In this document: positions 28,001 through 36,420 of the stretch, piece by piece
Layout: each line of letters opens with the position of its first letter
Position numbering within the stretch: the stretch's first letter is position 1
Assembly (NCBI GenBank): GCA_905235445.1
Contig: CAJOLJ010000001.1
Span: 51,551 to 115,550, forward strand
Origin: an uncultured Bacteroidales bacterium
GTDB lineage: Bacteria > Bacteroidota > Bacteroidia > Bacteroidales > UBA932
Direction of reading: 5' to 3'
Length of the DNA: 64,000 nucleotides
Position numbers and translations under genes: made by a program
Notes under the pieces: model-generated
The model's input: the letters and a program-made list of their open reading frames with translations, nothing else
Told to the model about the DNA's origin: nothing
The model's database searches: none

Positions 28001-28385
28001 GAAAAGACCAGTACGGGTCCTTTTCATGGTCCCGTTCCGTGTCCTTGTCATAGTCCAGGCCTTTTTCGCACTCATCGGAGGCCCCCAGCCCCTCTTCCGC
28101 GGGGAAATGGCCCTGAATGTATGATTTGGCATCTTCGGTGGCGGACTGCCTCAGCCAGTAGGCCGCGACGATGCGGTCTTCCTTTACGCCCCTTCCCTCG
28201 AAGTAGCAGCGTCCGAGGCGGAACATGGCTCCGCTGTGGCCCCTCAGGGCGGCATAGTTGTACCACCAGGCTGCCTTTTCTTCATCCTTGGCTTTGCCCA
28301 GCTGTCCTTTTTCGAGGAATAGGCCCTTGTTGTAGGCGCTCTGAAGAGATATGGGTTGGTCTGTGTAGAGGTTGGAAGTGTCCAT
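25062..28385 (-). CDS. Giant Sel1-repeat protein with an internal DnaJ-like zinc motif
   Basis: A 1107-residue soluble protein without signal peptide or membrane helix. It consists largely of Sel1-like (TPR-related) repeats in two or three blocks, recognisable by GAMFRLGRCYFEGRGV, YACFQLGRCYLEGIGT, QYMMGRAYYYGS and, near the end, KAMNSLGIMYYNGEYV. Residues ~481-519 hold two CxxCxGxG motifs (CPTCHGAG and CPECKGSG), half of a DnaJ zinc domain, in a Pro/Ser/Thr-rich linker between blocks. Sel1 proteins usually scaffold protein complexes; no partner is evident. It appears monocistronic. I could not find a consensus promoter, only a weak CAAGTTA (28406-28412) upstream. Confidence 0.75.
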   Translation of the reverse strand: MDTSNLYTDQPISLQSAYNKGLFLEKGQLGKAKDEEKAAWWYNYAALRGHSGAMFRLGRCYFEGRGVKEDRIVAAYWLRQSATEDAKSYIQGHFPAEEGLGASDECEKGLDYDKDTERDHEKDPYWSFLLYDYSARRGNRTGMSNGGTTIWSEDKLPSEVIECRKELSGMWWREAAKCGSTVAANNLLKFLGQSLYTDVRDLREESDSPKAPSYRLSSMRRDPGGPYIRRDLSIHQAYEKGVSHFYEQNKDDDEAFYWISYAAFRGHKYACFQLGRCYLEGIGTSVDLIAAQYYLNISGTFEARKLSQQAFPDDCVKTPEGFHELGLGYDAKAGSDHAAAYWAKHFFYSAAVRGHLPAMLRLAQYYFTGKGVDLEKEAGLSPAQISSLARTWWERAAKCGSLEAINMLRRHYGEDLYPDAAASEGNAPGVVNIDEEVKEGLGNVLSSLAGAASGTAPKVRPSGSSKEITGTPPVTTSTVFETCPTCHGAGLISRTTMQRGIPVPLSQPCPECKGSGRVKAAKPLSAAPVGTQVRQTSPQTPPEEEASSSCEELSGLPYLEGLPKGADIFEDLHMTRYEAYKKSRSLLLKKGGEGMALHYLLWAAVRGDGWAQYMMGRAYYYGSYNLEKSTVMALSWINEARKFKSEAYLLAQEFYEENLKSEYQGTTEPRQALIWANNARTGEGGTKKDIALSLHYMKMAAEGGQPVAMNNYGLYLLMGMGCEKNREEALMWLMRSAATGNLDALKNLRVEFGYDIFPLSKTYKGYTEPQGPKCFMDEHRGESPWQLYLSYRNLKDWRFREELKKYLAPLVEKGQQNAYAAFGWIMDEDGKHPGTAAFHLAEAYRLGYGEEASYGIEDFDWDEEWEESLETARDEDENTSARLHEFEFLVYDIGYTCFASELGDLYYEAWNSLEDIDIEIEEAWPKTMRAYCQGAVCGYYRSMYKLGLEFYHGRASDAKGETGEPDYARAHFWFQKSASHIPGSSTMLGDIYYYGDGVTKSYEKAFEFYKSAAESGDTKAMNSLGIMYYNGEYVTRDYTKAYEMFCEAADGGNMTSLFHKATMLYDGLGVKSDWREAKRILSDRYFSYFDEAKELLKKIKKEHPFGF

Positions 28386-28567
28386 GGCTATGTGTTTTGT
28401 TTCGGCAAGTTAGACATTTTTCCCGGATATTCATAGTGTCCGCCCTCTTCCAGGGGTGTATTTTCATGCATATGCCTCTTCGGTGGGGGCGCCTGGGCTG
28501 GAATGCTCATCCAGGGGAAGGAAAAAGCGGACCTCCCTGTAGGGGAGAGGGAAGGGCAGCAAAAGAA

Positions 28568-28598
28568 CATCCCCTCCGGCCTGGGGCCGAAGGGGATG
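28568..28598 (-). terminator. Hairpin terminator after yebC
   Basis: CATCCCCT plus CCGGCC (28568-28581) pairs with GGCCG plus AGGGGATG (28585-28598). On the minus strand TTCTTTTG follows the stem. The rest of the gap 28386-28647 shows no gene. Confidence 0.75.
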
Positions 28599-28647
28599 GG
28601 TAGAGTCTTGGGTGACCTGTCTGGAAGATCTCAAGCAGGGTCCCGTG

Positions 28648-29400
28648 CTACTCGGGCTTCATCGTGTTGTAGACGTTGGTCACATCCTCGTCGTCGAGAA
28701 GGAGGTTTGTGAGCTTGTCAAGGGTGGAACGCTGCTCGGGGGTGACATCCTTGAGGTCCACGTTGGGGATCCAGTCGAATCCTCCGGAGAGCATCTCGTA
28801 GCCGTTCTCCTCGATGTATTTCTGGAGGGCGCCGTAGGCGGTGTACTCACCGTAGATGTGGATTTCCTTGGTCACGTTCTCGTCCTCGTCCTCGACTTCC
28901 TGCTCGAACACTTCCTCGACACCGAGGTCAATGAGCTCAAGCTCCAGTTCGTCGATGTCAACCGGCTTTGCGGGATCCTCCTTGATGCGGAAGACGCACT
29001 TGTGGTCGAACATGAAGCTCACCGAGCCGCTGGTTCCGAGGGAACCTCCGCATTTGGTGAAATAGCTGCGGACGTTTGCCACGGTACGGGTGTTGTTGTC
29101 GGTAGCGGTCTCGACGAGGAAAGCGATTCCGTGAGGGCCGTAGCCTTCGTAGATGACCTCCTTGAAGTCGCCGGTGTTCTTGTCGGTCGCCTTCTTGATG
29201 GCCCTTTCGATATTCTCCTTGGGCATGCTCTCGTTGCGGGCCTCGGCAATGAGGGCCCTGAGGCGGGGGTTGCCGACCACGTCTGGTCCGCCCTGCTTGA
29301 CAGCTATGGTGATTTCCTTACCGAGTTTTGTGAAGACGCGGGCCATGTGGCCCCACCTTTTCATTTTCCTTTCCTTGCGGAACTCAAATGCTCTTCCCAT
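28648..29400 (-). CDS. yebC: YebC/PmpR-family (TACO1-like) regulator
   Basis: A 250-residue protein of the highly conserved YebC/TACO1 family. The start MGRAFEFRKERKMKRWGHMA followed by FTKLGKEITIAVKQGGPD, then MPKENIERAIKKATD and YEGYGPHGIAFLVE, are hallmark segments. Members were described as transcriptional regulators; more recent work on YebC-like proteins points to ribosome-associated relief of proline-rich stalling. It sits 59 bases after the TPR membrane protein gene and before a terminator, so the two likely form one unit. Confidence 0.95.
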   Translation of the reverse strand: MGRAFEFRKERKMKRWGHMARVFTKLGKEITIAVKQGGPDVVGNPRLRALIAEARNESMPKENIERAIKKATDKNTGDFKEVIYEGYGPHGIAFLVETATDNNTRTVANVRSYFTKCGGSLGTSGSVSFMFDHKCVFRIKEDPAKPVDIDELELELIDLGVEEVFEQEVEDEDENVTKEIHIYGEYTAYGALQKYIEENGYEMLSGGFDWIPNVDLKDVTPEQRSTLDKLTNLLLDDEDVTNVYNTMKPE

Positions 29401-29459
29401 GGACTATATGTCTTTAAGTAGTGTTGATGATTTCTTTTTCGACACGGGGAGGACGCTCT

Positions 29460-30164
29460 TTACTGGGCTGCCTCTATCCTGGTGATGTACTTGTCGATGT
29501 CGTAACCCTCGATGGACTGGGGGTACTGGTCCTTGATCTTCTTGTAGTAGGTGAGGGCATTGTCTGCGTTGCCCATTTCCTCGTACAGTTCCCCGGCCTT
29601 CATCAGATAGGAGGCGGTGAAGATGTTGTCGACCTGGGCGGCTGCCTTGTCGTAGCAGGAGATGGCGGTCTTGTAGGAATTCTCGCCCAGTCCCACGTAG
29701 GCGTCACCGAGTGCGCCGAGGGCCCTGGCCTTGAGGATGTCGTCCTTGCCGTTGTACTTCTTCAGGTAGTTCACCGCATTCTCATAGTTCCCGAGCTTCA
29801 GCTCGCACACACCTGCGTAGAAGTAGATGCTCTGTCCGCCCTTTGCACCGTAGTCCTCGAGGACCTGCTCGAAACCGAGCGTGTTTCCGTCACCCTTGAG
29901 GGCGAGCTCCCAGTTGTTCTCCATGAAAGCCGCCTCTGCGGGGAACATCTGCTCACGGGCCTCGGCCTTCTTGGGCTGGAGGTAGAAGTTGATGTAGCAG
30001 ATGACCGCGAGAACGATTATAACAATCGCTGCAGTGCAGATCCAGATGGGTTTACTGTTCTCCTTGAAGAACTGGTCGATCTTGTTCACTCTTTCCTCGA
30101 CCTGTTCGGTGCGAAGCTGCTCTTCCTGCTCGAGCTGCTCCCTGACGTTTTGTTTCTTTGCCAT
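29460..30164 (-). CDS. TPR-containing inner-membrane protein
   Basis: A 234-residue protein with a charged N-terminus (residues 1-38), one transmembrane helix (~40-60, WICTAAIVIIVLAVICYINF) and a TPR domain outside. TPR-like helices include SIYFYAGVCELKLGNYENAV and AGELYEEMGNADNALTYYKK. The layout resembles YfgM/AncA-type ancillary membrane TPR proteins, and close relatives are common in Bacteroidales. Its precise partner is unknown. It has a good promoter with both elements and is likely cotranscribed with yebC. Confidence 0.8.
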   Translation of the reverse strand: MAKKQNVREQLEQEEQLRTEQVEERVNKIDQFFKENSKPIWICTAAIVIIVLAVICYINFYLQPKKAEAREQMFPAEAAFMENNWELALKGDGNTLGFEQVLEDYGAKGGQSIYFYAGVCELKLGNYENAVNYLKKYNGKDDILKARALGALGDAYVGLGENSYKTAISCYDKAAAQVDNIFTASYLMKAGELYEEMGNADNALTYYKKIKDQYPQSIEGYDIDKYITRIEAAQ

Positions 30165-30232
30165 AATATGTTTTTATTCTTTTTATTCCCTTTTGGATTG
30201 CCTTGCCGGATGGCAGGGGCAATAATAGTTTG

Positions 30233-30263
30233 CAAAAATAGCAACTTTTTTCTTTTCCGCAAA
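30233..30263 (-). promoter_or_regulatory. Promoter for the TPR protein-yebC unit
   Basis: On the minus strand, -7 TATTTTTG (30233-30240) and -33 TTTG (30260-30263) are separated by 19 bases, matching the Bacteroidota consensus. Confidence 0.7.
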
Positions 30264-30372
30264 GATATTTTTCCAAGGTACGCCCAAGAAAAAATCCCGA
30301 TTCGGCGAAAATCAGGACTTCCATATTTATTGTGATATGTAATGAAGTATTTACGAAAAGCTTTGGGAGCGA

Positions 30373-32145
30373 CTACTTGCCGTCCGCCTCCTCCTTGCTG
30401 TCCTTTATCACTGCGAGCATCTCGTCTATGATGAAACGGTGCTGGCGGATTTTCCTGTCGGGGAGTTCGTCGTAAGGCATGATGCAGGAGTGGTCCAGGC
30501 CCATGAGCAGCTTCGAAGTCATCCACCTCCGGTGCTCCGCCTCGTACAGGGGCTCCCTGTCGGGGGAGTCTGTATCAAAGCACTCCCATCTGAATACCAG
30601 TGCATTGGCGCAGTACAGGCTGCTGAACTTGTCGGCTTCGCTCCTCTCGTACCAGGCCTGGGTGAAGTCATTGACGTTCTCCTTGCCTCGGACGGCGGCC
30701 GCGTAGATCCCGTTTATGAGCATCCCGCGGGCGGAGTGATGCTCCAGCAGAGGGTCTCCCTTGGCCCCTTCGGAGGGGCCGAAGATGAAGATCTTCCCGT
30801 AGTTGCCGCTACCTATGGCTTGGCGGATGGTCTGGCCTCCTTCCTCGAGGTAGATGCAGACGGGAACCGGCCTTTCCTTGTCGAAGACTTCCCTGGGCAG
30901 GTGCAGGACGGAGGCTATCCTTTCCTCCTCCCTGGAGTGGCAGGCGGCTATCCGCACCGACTGCGTGTCGTGGGAGAGTGCCGCAGCGCGGATATACTCC
31001 CTGGCAAGAGGGGAGGAGTCGCACCCTTCGATGAACTCCCACTCTATGTCGAGGATGTCCCTCTCGGGGTCATGGCGCTTTGTGGTGCCGTCCCCGGAAA
31101 TGTAGCTGTATGAAGATAGGCTGAAGAGCTTTTCCCGGGATGCCGTGAGGTTGTCAAGCCATTCCCGCATACCCTTGCCTATTACCGTTATGAGGGTCTT
31201 CCGGGGTCTTCCGTCCGGGAGGGCGGGGTAGTGGGAGTTGTGTGCAACGCTGAATGCCACGGCCTTGGCCATGGGACCGGTACCGAGGATGATGAAATGG
31301 GAGGTCCTGGGGTCGTTCACCGTGAGAAGAGGCAGGAACCAGCTCCAGGCTATAATCTGCTCGGCGGAGTATTCCCGGGAACTGAGGAGGTCGATTTTGA
31401 GCCTGGGGGTGCTCAGCGGCTTGTCGTCATGCATGTACACTTCGAATGTGGAGCCGTTTTCCAGGAATGTGAAGCAAGGGATGTCTTTGTCAGCCTTCTC
31501 GCAGACCTTCTTCAAGTGGTCGCAGCACTCGATGCTCAGGGAGTCATGGTCCTTTTCCCTGTCCTCCCCGAGGAGGTAGATTTTGGATGCATACTGGGGC
31601 CTGGCCGCCTCGACCTCCCGGTAATTGTTCCTGGCGCCCCGGTAGAAAATGAGGCGGGAGAGGAACTTGGGGTCCGAGAAAGCGGAGCGGAGGCTATCCT
31701 CAAGGGGCTCGACCTCCCTGTGGGTGAGGATGACGATTTCCTCCTTGCCTCCCTGTTCCCTCAGGGCCGAGAGGATGGAGAAAAGTTCCTTGCCGGAGCC
31801 GATTATGAGGATGTGCCCCCGTACCCGGTAGCGGGTGTAGCCCGCCTTGACGGACTGGGAGACGTTGTCGATGATGTTGTTGAATACGGTAATGAGGAGG
31901 GAGGACACGAGAATCACTCCGCTGAATGTCACGATGAGGCGGAACCAGTCATGCTGTCCCGCACCCGAGAAGTTGCCTGCGTCCAGGTACAGTCCCAGGA
32001 TGTCCTGCCACTTGAAGCCCCATCCCATCACGACCGCGATGAGATACAGCAGGATGAAAACACATAGCGCCACTCCCGCCAGGTACAGCAGCTGCCATCC
32101 CTTGCCGAAAGAGAGGATCCTGTCCAGTCGACGTCGAAAAGTCAT
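30373..32145 (-). CDS. RyR-domain protein with TrkA-N/RCK-like domains, putative ion channel
   Basis: A 590-residue protein with two N-terminal membrane helices (~18-40 and ~69-90). These are followed by two Rossmann-like segments, RGHILIIGSGKELFSIL near 109-125 and SHFIILGTGPMAKAV near 285-299, as in TrkA-N/RCK regulatory domains of K+ channels. The C-terminus (YEAEHRRWMTSKLLMGL, ~530-560) matches the RyR domain, a small fold named after ryanodine receptors. The loop between the two helices lacks the classic TVGYGD filter, so conduction is uncertain; the layout recalls CASTOR/POLLUX-like proteins. It is monocistronic, with a complete promoter. Confidence 0.7.
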   Translation of the reverse strand: MTFRRRLDRILSFGKGWQLLYLAGVALCVFILLYLIAVVMGWGFKWQDILGLYLDAGNFSGAGQHDWFRLIVTFSGVILVSSLLITVFNNIIDNVSQSVKAGYTRYRVRGHILIIGSGKELFSILSALREQGGKEEIVILTHREVEPLEDSLRSAFSDPKFLSRLIFYRGARNNYREVEAARPQYASKIYLLGEDREKDHDSLSIECCDHLKKVCEKADKDIPCFTFLENGSTFEVYMHDDKPLSTPRLKIDLLSSREYSAEQIIAWSWFLPLLTVNDPRTSHFIILGTGPMAKAVAFSVAHNSHYPALPDGRPRKTLITVIGKGMREWLDNLTASREKLFSLSSYSYISGDGTTKRHDPERDILDIEWEFIEGCDSSPLAREYIRAAALSHDTQSVRIAACHSREEERIASVLHLPREVFDKERPVPVCIYLEEGGQTIRQAIGSGNYGKIFIFGPSEGAKGDPLLEHHSARGMLINGIYAAAVRGKENVNDFTQAWYERSEADKFSSLYCANALVFRWECFDTDSPDREPLYEAEHRRWMTSKLLMGLDHSCIMPYDELPDRKIRQHRFIIDEMLAVIKDSKEEADGK

Positions 32146-32192
32146 AGAGTATGAAAATGAATGTGGTTTTACTTATTTTACAAGCACTTTCG

Positions 32193-32224
32193 CAAAGATA
32201 GCTCCGAAGGTCGGTTTTGCCAAA
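32193..32224 (-). promoter_or_regulatory. Promoter for the RyR-domain gene
   Basis: The -7 box TATCTTTG (32193-32200) and the -33 box TTTG (32221-32224) on the minus strand are 20 bases apart. Confidence 0.7.
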
Positions 32225-32392
32225 CGCTCTTCCCGACAATGTTGGACTGGGTGACCTTAAATGGAAGTAATTTGTGAGAATGGCGGAATCGGGCTGGTGG
32301 ATTAAGGGTAAGGGTAGACACTTTCCTGCTTCTGCATTCCATGGGGTGGAGCGTAGCGGGCCACCTGGTGGAAAAGCTTCCAAGGAAAGTGT

Positions 32393-32400
32393 TATATTTG
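32393..32400 (+). promoter_or_regulatory. -7 promoter box for the cytidylyltransferase-GHMP fusion gene
   Basis: TATATTTG, an exact TAnnTTTG match. It lies inside the longer open frame from 32274 and decides the start in favour of the GTG at 32475. The gap 32146-32474 otherwise holds only the divergent promoter. Confidence 0.65.
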
Positions 32401-32474
32401 CATCGGAAAGTTCCCTGTCTCCCACAGCTGTCCATAACAATCAACATTCATACACACACATACCCAATAATACC

Positions 32475-33647
32475 GTGTCCACCGAAACCAGGAAGAAAGT
32501 TTTCGTCAGCGGCTGCTACGACCTGCTGCACTCGGGCCATGTCGAGTTTTTCCACCAGGCATCCCAGTACGGGGACCTGTACGTGGGAATCGGTAGCGAC
32601 TCCACAATCGAGGGATATAAGCACCATAAGCCCCTGTACAGCCAGGAGGAGCGCCTTTTCATGGTCAGAAGCATAAGATATGTCACCGAGGCTTTCATAA
32701 ACGAGGGCTCCGGGCTCATGGATTTCGTGCCGAATGTCCTGAGGCTCCGCCCCGATGTCTTCGTGGTGAACGAGGATGGGGACAAGCCGGTGAAGAGGGC
32801 ATTCTGCGAGGAAAACGGCATCGAGTATGTCGTTTTGCGGCGCACCCCCTCCGAGGGACTCGAGGCCCGTTCCTCGACTTCCATCAAGGAGAGCCTCTGC
32901 ACCATCCCCCTGAGGGTGGACATCGCAGGGACCTGGATAGACCAGCCCACGGTATCGAGCCTGTATCCCGGTTCCGCCATCACCCTCTCCATACAGCCCA
33001 CCTTCGAGCCCATGCCAAGAAGCGGTCTCGCAACCAGCACCCGGGACTCCATAAGGACGATGTGGCCCTTCAAGCTGCCGGACATGCTTCCCGAGAATCT
33101 CGCGAAACTTGTATTCTGCCTCGAGAACGACCCCGAGAGGAACAGCGGATACGTCTCCGGGGCGCAGGATCCCATCGGAATCTGCGTACCTGGGGTGTCG
33201 AGGCACCATTACAGCGGACATTTCTGGCCCGACGAAATCCTCTCTGTCACCGATGACCCGGTCCTTGACTTCCTGGAGGAGCACCTCTGCCTTCTGGGGA
33301 TGTTCCCCCGCAGGGAAGGCTGCTCGGTGGTGGAGGGAAAGGATGTCACTCTCCCTAAGGTCCGAAACCTCTCCGAAGCCGCGGACGAGTGCTGGCGGGG
33401 TCTGATGGCAATGGACCTGGCCACATTCGTGAAAGGGTACAGGGCATCCTTCGAGGCCCAGGTATCGATGTTTCCCGCAATGATGCAGGAAGGGGTGGAC
33501 GCTTTTATCGACAAGTGCAGGAAAGACGGGGGCGTTCTCGCATGGAAAATGACCGGTGCAGGAGGGGGAGGATATCTCCTTCTGGTGTGCAGGGACTCTC
33601 TCTCATTCCCCGAAGGGGCCATACCCCTCAAAGTGAGAAGGCATTAG
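32475..33647 (+). CDS. Cytidylyltransferase-GHMP kinase-like fusion protein
   Basis: A 390-residue two-domain protein. Residues 9-140 are a nucleotidyltransferase of the cytidylyltransferase/glycerol-3-phosphate type: KVFVSGCYDLLHSGHVEF with the HSGH motif at 19-22, then RSIRYVTEAFI and a late TSIKE. The rest looks like a GHMP kinase fold: RVDIAGTWIDQPT, a glycine/serine loop RSGLATST, and the C-terminal WKMTGAGGGGYLLLV. Together these could phosphorylate and nucleotide-activate a sugar or polyol, as in heptose activation. Start: no ATG lies between the -7 box at 32393 and the first domain, so GTG 32475 is chosen. Confidence 0.7.
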   Translation: MSTETRKKVFVSGCYDLLHSGHVEFFHQASQYGDLYVGIGSDSTIEGYKHHKPLYSQEERLFMVRSIRYVTEAFINEGSGLMDFVPNVLRLRPDVFVVNEDGDKPVKRAFCEENGIEYVVLRRTPSEGLEARSSTSIKESLCTIPLRVDIAGTWIDQPTVSSLYPGSAITLSIQPTFEPMPRSGLATSTRDSIRTMWPFKLPDMLPENLAKLVFCLENDPERNSGYVSGAQDPIGICVPGVSRHHYSGHFWPDEILSVTDDPVLDFLEEHLCLLGMFPRREGCSVVEGKDVTLPKVRNLSEAADECWRGLMAMDLATFVKGYRASFEAQVSMFPAMMQEGVDAFIDKCRKDGGVLAWKMTGAGGGGYLLLVCRDSLSFPEGAIPLKVRRH

Positions 33648-33715
33648 ACTGGGGGAGCTGTCACGGGATTTTGAAAACCCCTGTCGGAATTGTTTCAATG
33701 TCCGCATATTTTAAC

Positions 33716-33723
33716 TAAATTTG
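33716..33723 (+). promoter_or_regulatory. -7 promoter box for recF
   Basis: TAAATTTG, an exact match 38 bases before the chosen recF start. A TTG at 33690-33692 may serve as the -33 element. Confidence 0.6.
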
Positions 33724-33760
33724 TAGTTGCTCCCACCTATTGGGACGGTACTTTTCAAGG

Positions 33761-34861
33761 ATGGCAATTCTAAGGAAAATAGTGGTCCAGGATTTTCGCA
33801 ACATTACCCTTGCGGAAATGTCTTTCTCGCCCAATATCAACTGCATAAGCGGCAATAACGGTGAGGGGAAGACCAACCTCATGGACGCCATCTGGTACCT
33901 TTCCATGACAAAGAGCGCCCTTTCCTCCTCCGACCGCTATTCCTTCCGTTACGGTACCGACGCCTTCGCCATAAGCGGGACCTACGACATGCCCCTCGGT
34001 ACCCGGAGCACATTCTCCATCAAGGTCTCCTCGGACGGCACCAAGAAACTTCGCCGCGACGACAAGCCCTACAAGAGGATATCCGAGCATATCGGGGAGA
34101 TACCCATCGTGATGGTGTCCCCCTCGGACGGGGCGATGGTGAACGACAGCGGGGAAGAGAGGAGACGTTTTGTCAATAACGTCCTCTCGCAGCTGGATTC
34201 CGCATACCTGAGTTCCATGCAGCAGTATAACCGCCTGCTTCAGGAAAGGAACAGCCTCCTCAAGGAACGGGACCCCGATCCCGGGCTGCTGGATGTGCTG
34301 GATGTGAGGATGGACTCTTTCGCCAGGACAATTACCCAGAGGCGCCTCTCGTTCATTTCAGAGCTTTCCCCAGTGGTATCCCAGTACTACACCCTCCTTT
34401 CCGGAGGGAAGGAGAAGGTGGAAGTGGCGCTCGCCACCGACCTTGGCGCTGAACGCACCCTCCTGGATATCCTCTCCCGCAGCCGGGAGAAGGACAAGGT
34501 CCTGGGCTACACCTCCTCGGGGGTGCACCGGGATGACCTGCTTTTCATGATGGACGGCCACAACATCCGCCGTGGCGGTTCGCAGGGACAGCAGAAGACG
34601 TTCCTCGTGTCCCTCAAGATGGCCCAGTACGAGATAATGAAAAAGCAGTACGGGTACGCCCCGATACTGCTTCTGGACGATGTGTTCGACAAACTGGACC
34701 TGACCCGTACGTCCAATCTCCTCAAGATGGTGGCGGGACATGATTTCGGACAGATCTTCCTGACGGATTCCAATAAGGTCCGCCTCCAGGGAATCGTGGA
34801 CAACATAACATCCGACAGGGCGTATTTCGAGGCCGTCGGAGGTAACTACACTAAACTTTGA
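33761..34861 (+). CDS. recF: DNA replication and repair protein RecF
   Basis: A 366-residue SMC-like ATPase that helps load RecA at single-strand gaps via RecFOR. Walker A is GNNGEGKTN (31-39), the signature lies in GGSQGQQKTFLVSLKMAQ, and Walker B is PILLLDDVFDKLD (~302-313). It starts at MAILRKIVVQDFRN, the usual RecF opening in Bacteroidota; the frame extends seven codons upstream to 33740. The DUF721 gene follows 6 bases after its stop, a pairing common in this phylum. dnaN and gyrB are not adjacent. Confidence 0.95.
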   Translation: MAILRKIVVQDFRNITLAEMSFSPNINCISGNNGEGKTNLMDAIWYLSMTKSALSSSDRYSFRYGTDAFAISGTYDMPLGTRSTFSIKVSSDGTKKLRRDDKPYKRISEHIGEIPIVMVSPSDGAMVNDSGEERRRFVNNVLSQLDSAYLSSMQQYNRLLQERNSLLKERDPDPGLLDVLDVRMDSFARTITQRRLSFISELSPVVSQYYTLLSGGKEKVEVALATDLGAERTLLDILSRSREKDKVLGYTSSGVHRDDLLFMMDGHNIRRGGSQGQQKTFLVSLKMAQYEIMKKQYGYAPILLLDDVFDKLDLTRTSNLLKMVAGHDFGQIFLTDSNKVRLQGIVDNITSDRAYFEAVGGNYTKL

Positions 34862-34867
34862 TACTGC

Positions 34868-35263
34868 ATGGCCAAGCGTACCGACATAGAACCTGAATTC
34901 ACGACCAAGGTCCGCATACATCCTACGGACAAGGCCGGTTACCGCATATCCAGGCGGGAGCCGCTCCCTATGGAGTCCCTCGCCAAGTCTCTCGTTCACT
35001 CCCTGCGCATAGAGGAACAGATTGACAGGGAGGCCATATTCGACGCATGGAAGGAAGTGTCCGGGGCCAGGGAATATACGATAAGCTGCGAGTGGTTCAA
35101 TTCCACCCTGGCGGTGGGGCTCTCCTCTTCGATCGTGCGCTCCCGCCTAACCCCCCGGCGGGACGAACTGCTCCTCAAAATAAATGAGGCCCTTTTCCGA
35201 AACCCCCTCTTCTCAGCGAAAGGGGCGGACCCATGCCCCGTCAAGCATTTAATACTTAGGTAG
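34868..35263 (+). CDS. DUF721 (DciA-like) protein
   Basis: A 131-residue protein with a DUF721 domain. ESLAKSLVHSLRIEEQIDRE and AIFDAWKEVSGAREYT are the usual helices, followed by strands with NSTLAVGLSSSIVRSRLTPR. Related DciA proteins load the replicative helicase where DnaC is absent; this family link is known, but its role here is inferred. The N-terminal ~25 residues are charged and probably disordered. It sits directly downstream of recF and 10 bases before pdxB, which suggests one transcript. Confidence 0.85.
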   Translation: MAKRTDIEPEFTTKVRIHPTDKAGYRISRREPLPMESLAKSLVHSLRIEEQIDREAIFDAWKEVSGAREYTISCEWFNSTLAVGLSSSIVRSRLTPRRDELLLKINEALFRNPLFSAKGADPCPVKHLILR

Positions 35264-35273
35264 TTGAAAAGAT

Positions 35274-36332
35274 ATGGAAACACCCAGGCTCTGTGATGTG
35301 AAGGTCGTAGTGGACCAGGCGATTCCTTTCATAAAGGGAGTCCTGGAACCTTATGTCCACGTTGTCTATAAGGAAGGGAAGAGCATCTGCAGGGAGGACC
35401 TGTCGGATGCCCAGGCCATCGTCATCCGCACCAGGACCGCATGTGACGCTTCACTTCTCGAAGGAACCGCGGTGAAGATGATTTCAACGGCTACCATAGG
35501 GACCGACCATGTGGACATCCCCTGGTGTGACAGCCATGGCATCCTGGTACGGAACGCCCCCGGGTGCAATGCCGGGGGGGTGATGGAGTACGTTTTCTCC
35601 GCCCTCTACGGGCTGGCTGCCCGCCGCTCCATAAACCTTAGCGGCAAGAACCTCGGGATCATCGGGGTCGGACACGTCGGCGGAAGGGTCAACCACATGG
35701 CCAAGCAACTTGGATTCAGGACCCTGCTTTGCGACCCTCCCAGGGCCGAGAGGGAGGGACCCTTCGGATTCGTGGACCTGGACACCCTCCTCAGGGAGTC
35801 CGACATAGTGACCCTCCATGTCCCCCTGAACCCCACTACCTCCCGCATGGCCAATGCGGAGTTCTTCAGGAAAATGAAGAAAGGGGCGTTTTTCATCAAC
35901 TCCTCCAGGGGGGAGGTCATGGTGGACGCTGACCTGAAGAAAGCGATAGGATATCTCGGTCCCGTCGTCATAGATACCTGGAACGGGGAACCGGACATAG
36001 ACCAGGAACTCCTTGAAATGGTGGACATCGGGACTCCCCACATTGCGGGTTACTCCTACCAGGGGAAGCAGAACGGTACCGCGGCGGCGGTGAGGGCCAT
36101 AGCCCACTTCTTCGGCATAAGCGAACTGTACGAGTTCTATCCACCTACCGAGTACCCTGAGAACGAGGCCGTCAAACTGGACCTCAGGGGCAAGAGCCAG
36201 GGGGAGATAGCGGCAGCCCTGCAGTACAACTACCCCGTCTTCACGGACGATTTCCTGCTGAGGATGTCCCCGGGGGACTTCGAGAGGCTCCGAAGCGAGT
36301 ACCGCTACCGAAGGGAAGTGTACGTGGACTGA
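35274..36332 (+). CDS. pdxB: 4-phosphoerythronate dehydrogenase
   Basis: A 352-residue NAD-dependent 2-hydroxyacid dehydrogenase. PdxB oxidises 4-phosphoerythronate in pyridoxal phosphate synthesis. Visible features: MISTATIGTDHVDIP, the NAD-binding LGIIGVGHVGGRV, the catalytic Arg in INSSRGE and the His in IGTPHIAGYSYQGK, which with the GKQNGT extension is typical of PdxB rather than PGDH. The last ~70 residues form the PdxB dimerisation domain. It is in the recF-DUF721-pdxB unit. It is followed by a GC-rich stretch but no clear T-run. Confidence 0.92.
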   Translation: METPRLCDVKVVVDQAIPFIKGVLEPYVHVVYKEGKSICREDLSDAQAIVIRTRTACDASLLEGTAVKMISTATIGTDHVDIPWCDSHGILVRNAPGCNAGGVMEYVFSALYGLAARRSINLSGKNLGIIGVGHVGGRVNHMAKQLGFRTLLCDPPRAEREGPFGFVDLDTLLRESDIVTLHVPLNPTTSRMANAEFFRKMKKGAFFINSSRGEVMVDADLKKAIGYLGPVVIDTWNGEPDIDQELLEMVDIGTPHIAGYSYQGKQNGTAAAVRAIAHFFGISELYEFYPPTEYPENEAVKLDLRGKSQGEIAAALQYNYPVFTDDFLLRMSPGDFERLRSEYRYRREVYVD

Positions 36333-36420
36333 CGCCCTTCCCCGGGGGGGGCACAGGGGCGTACCTCCTCTCATGCAAGCATTTTAGAATAAACAATTAT
36401 ACACAAAAACTAAAACCATC

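Noticed and set aside
36333..36420. Terminator after pdxB
   Set aside because: The GC-rich run around 36345 does not form a stable stem with a T-run; left uncalled.
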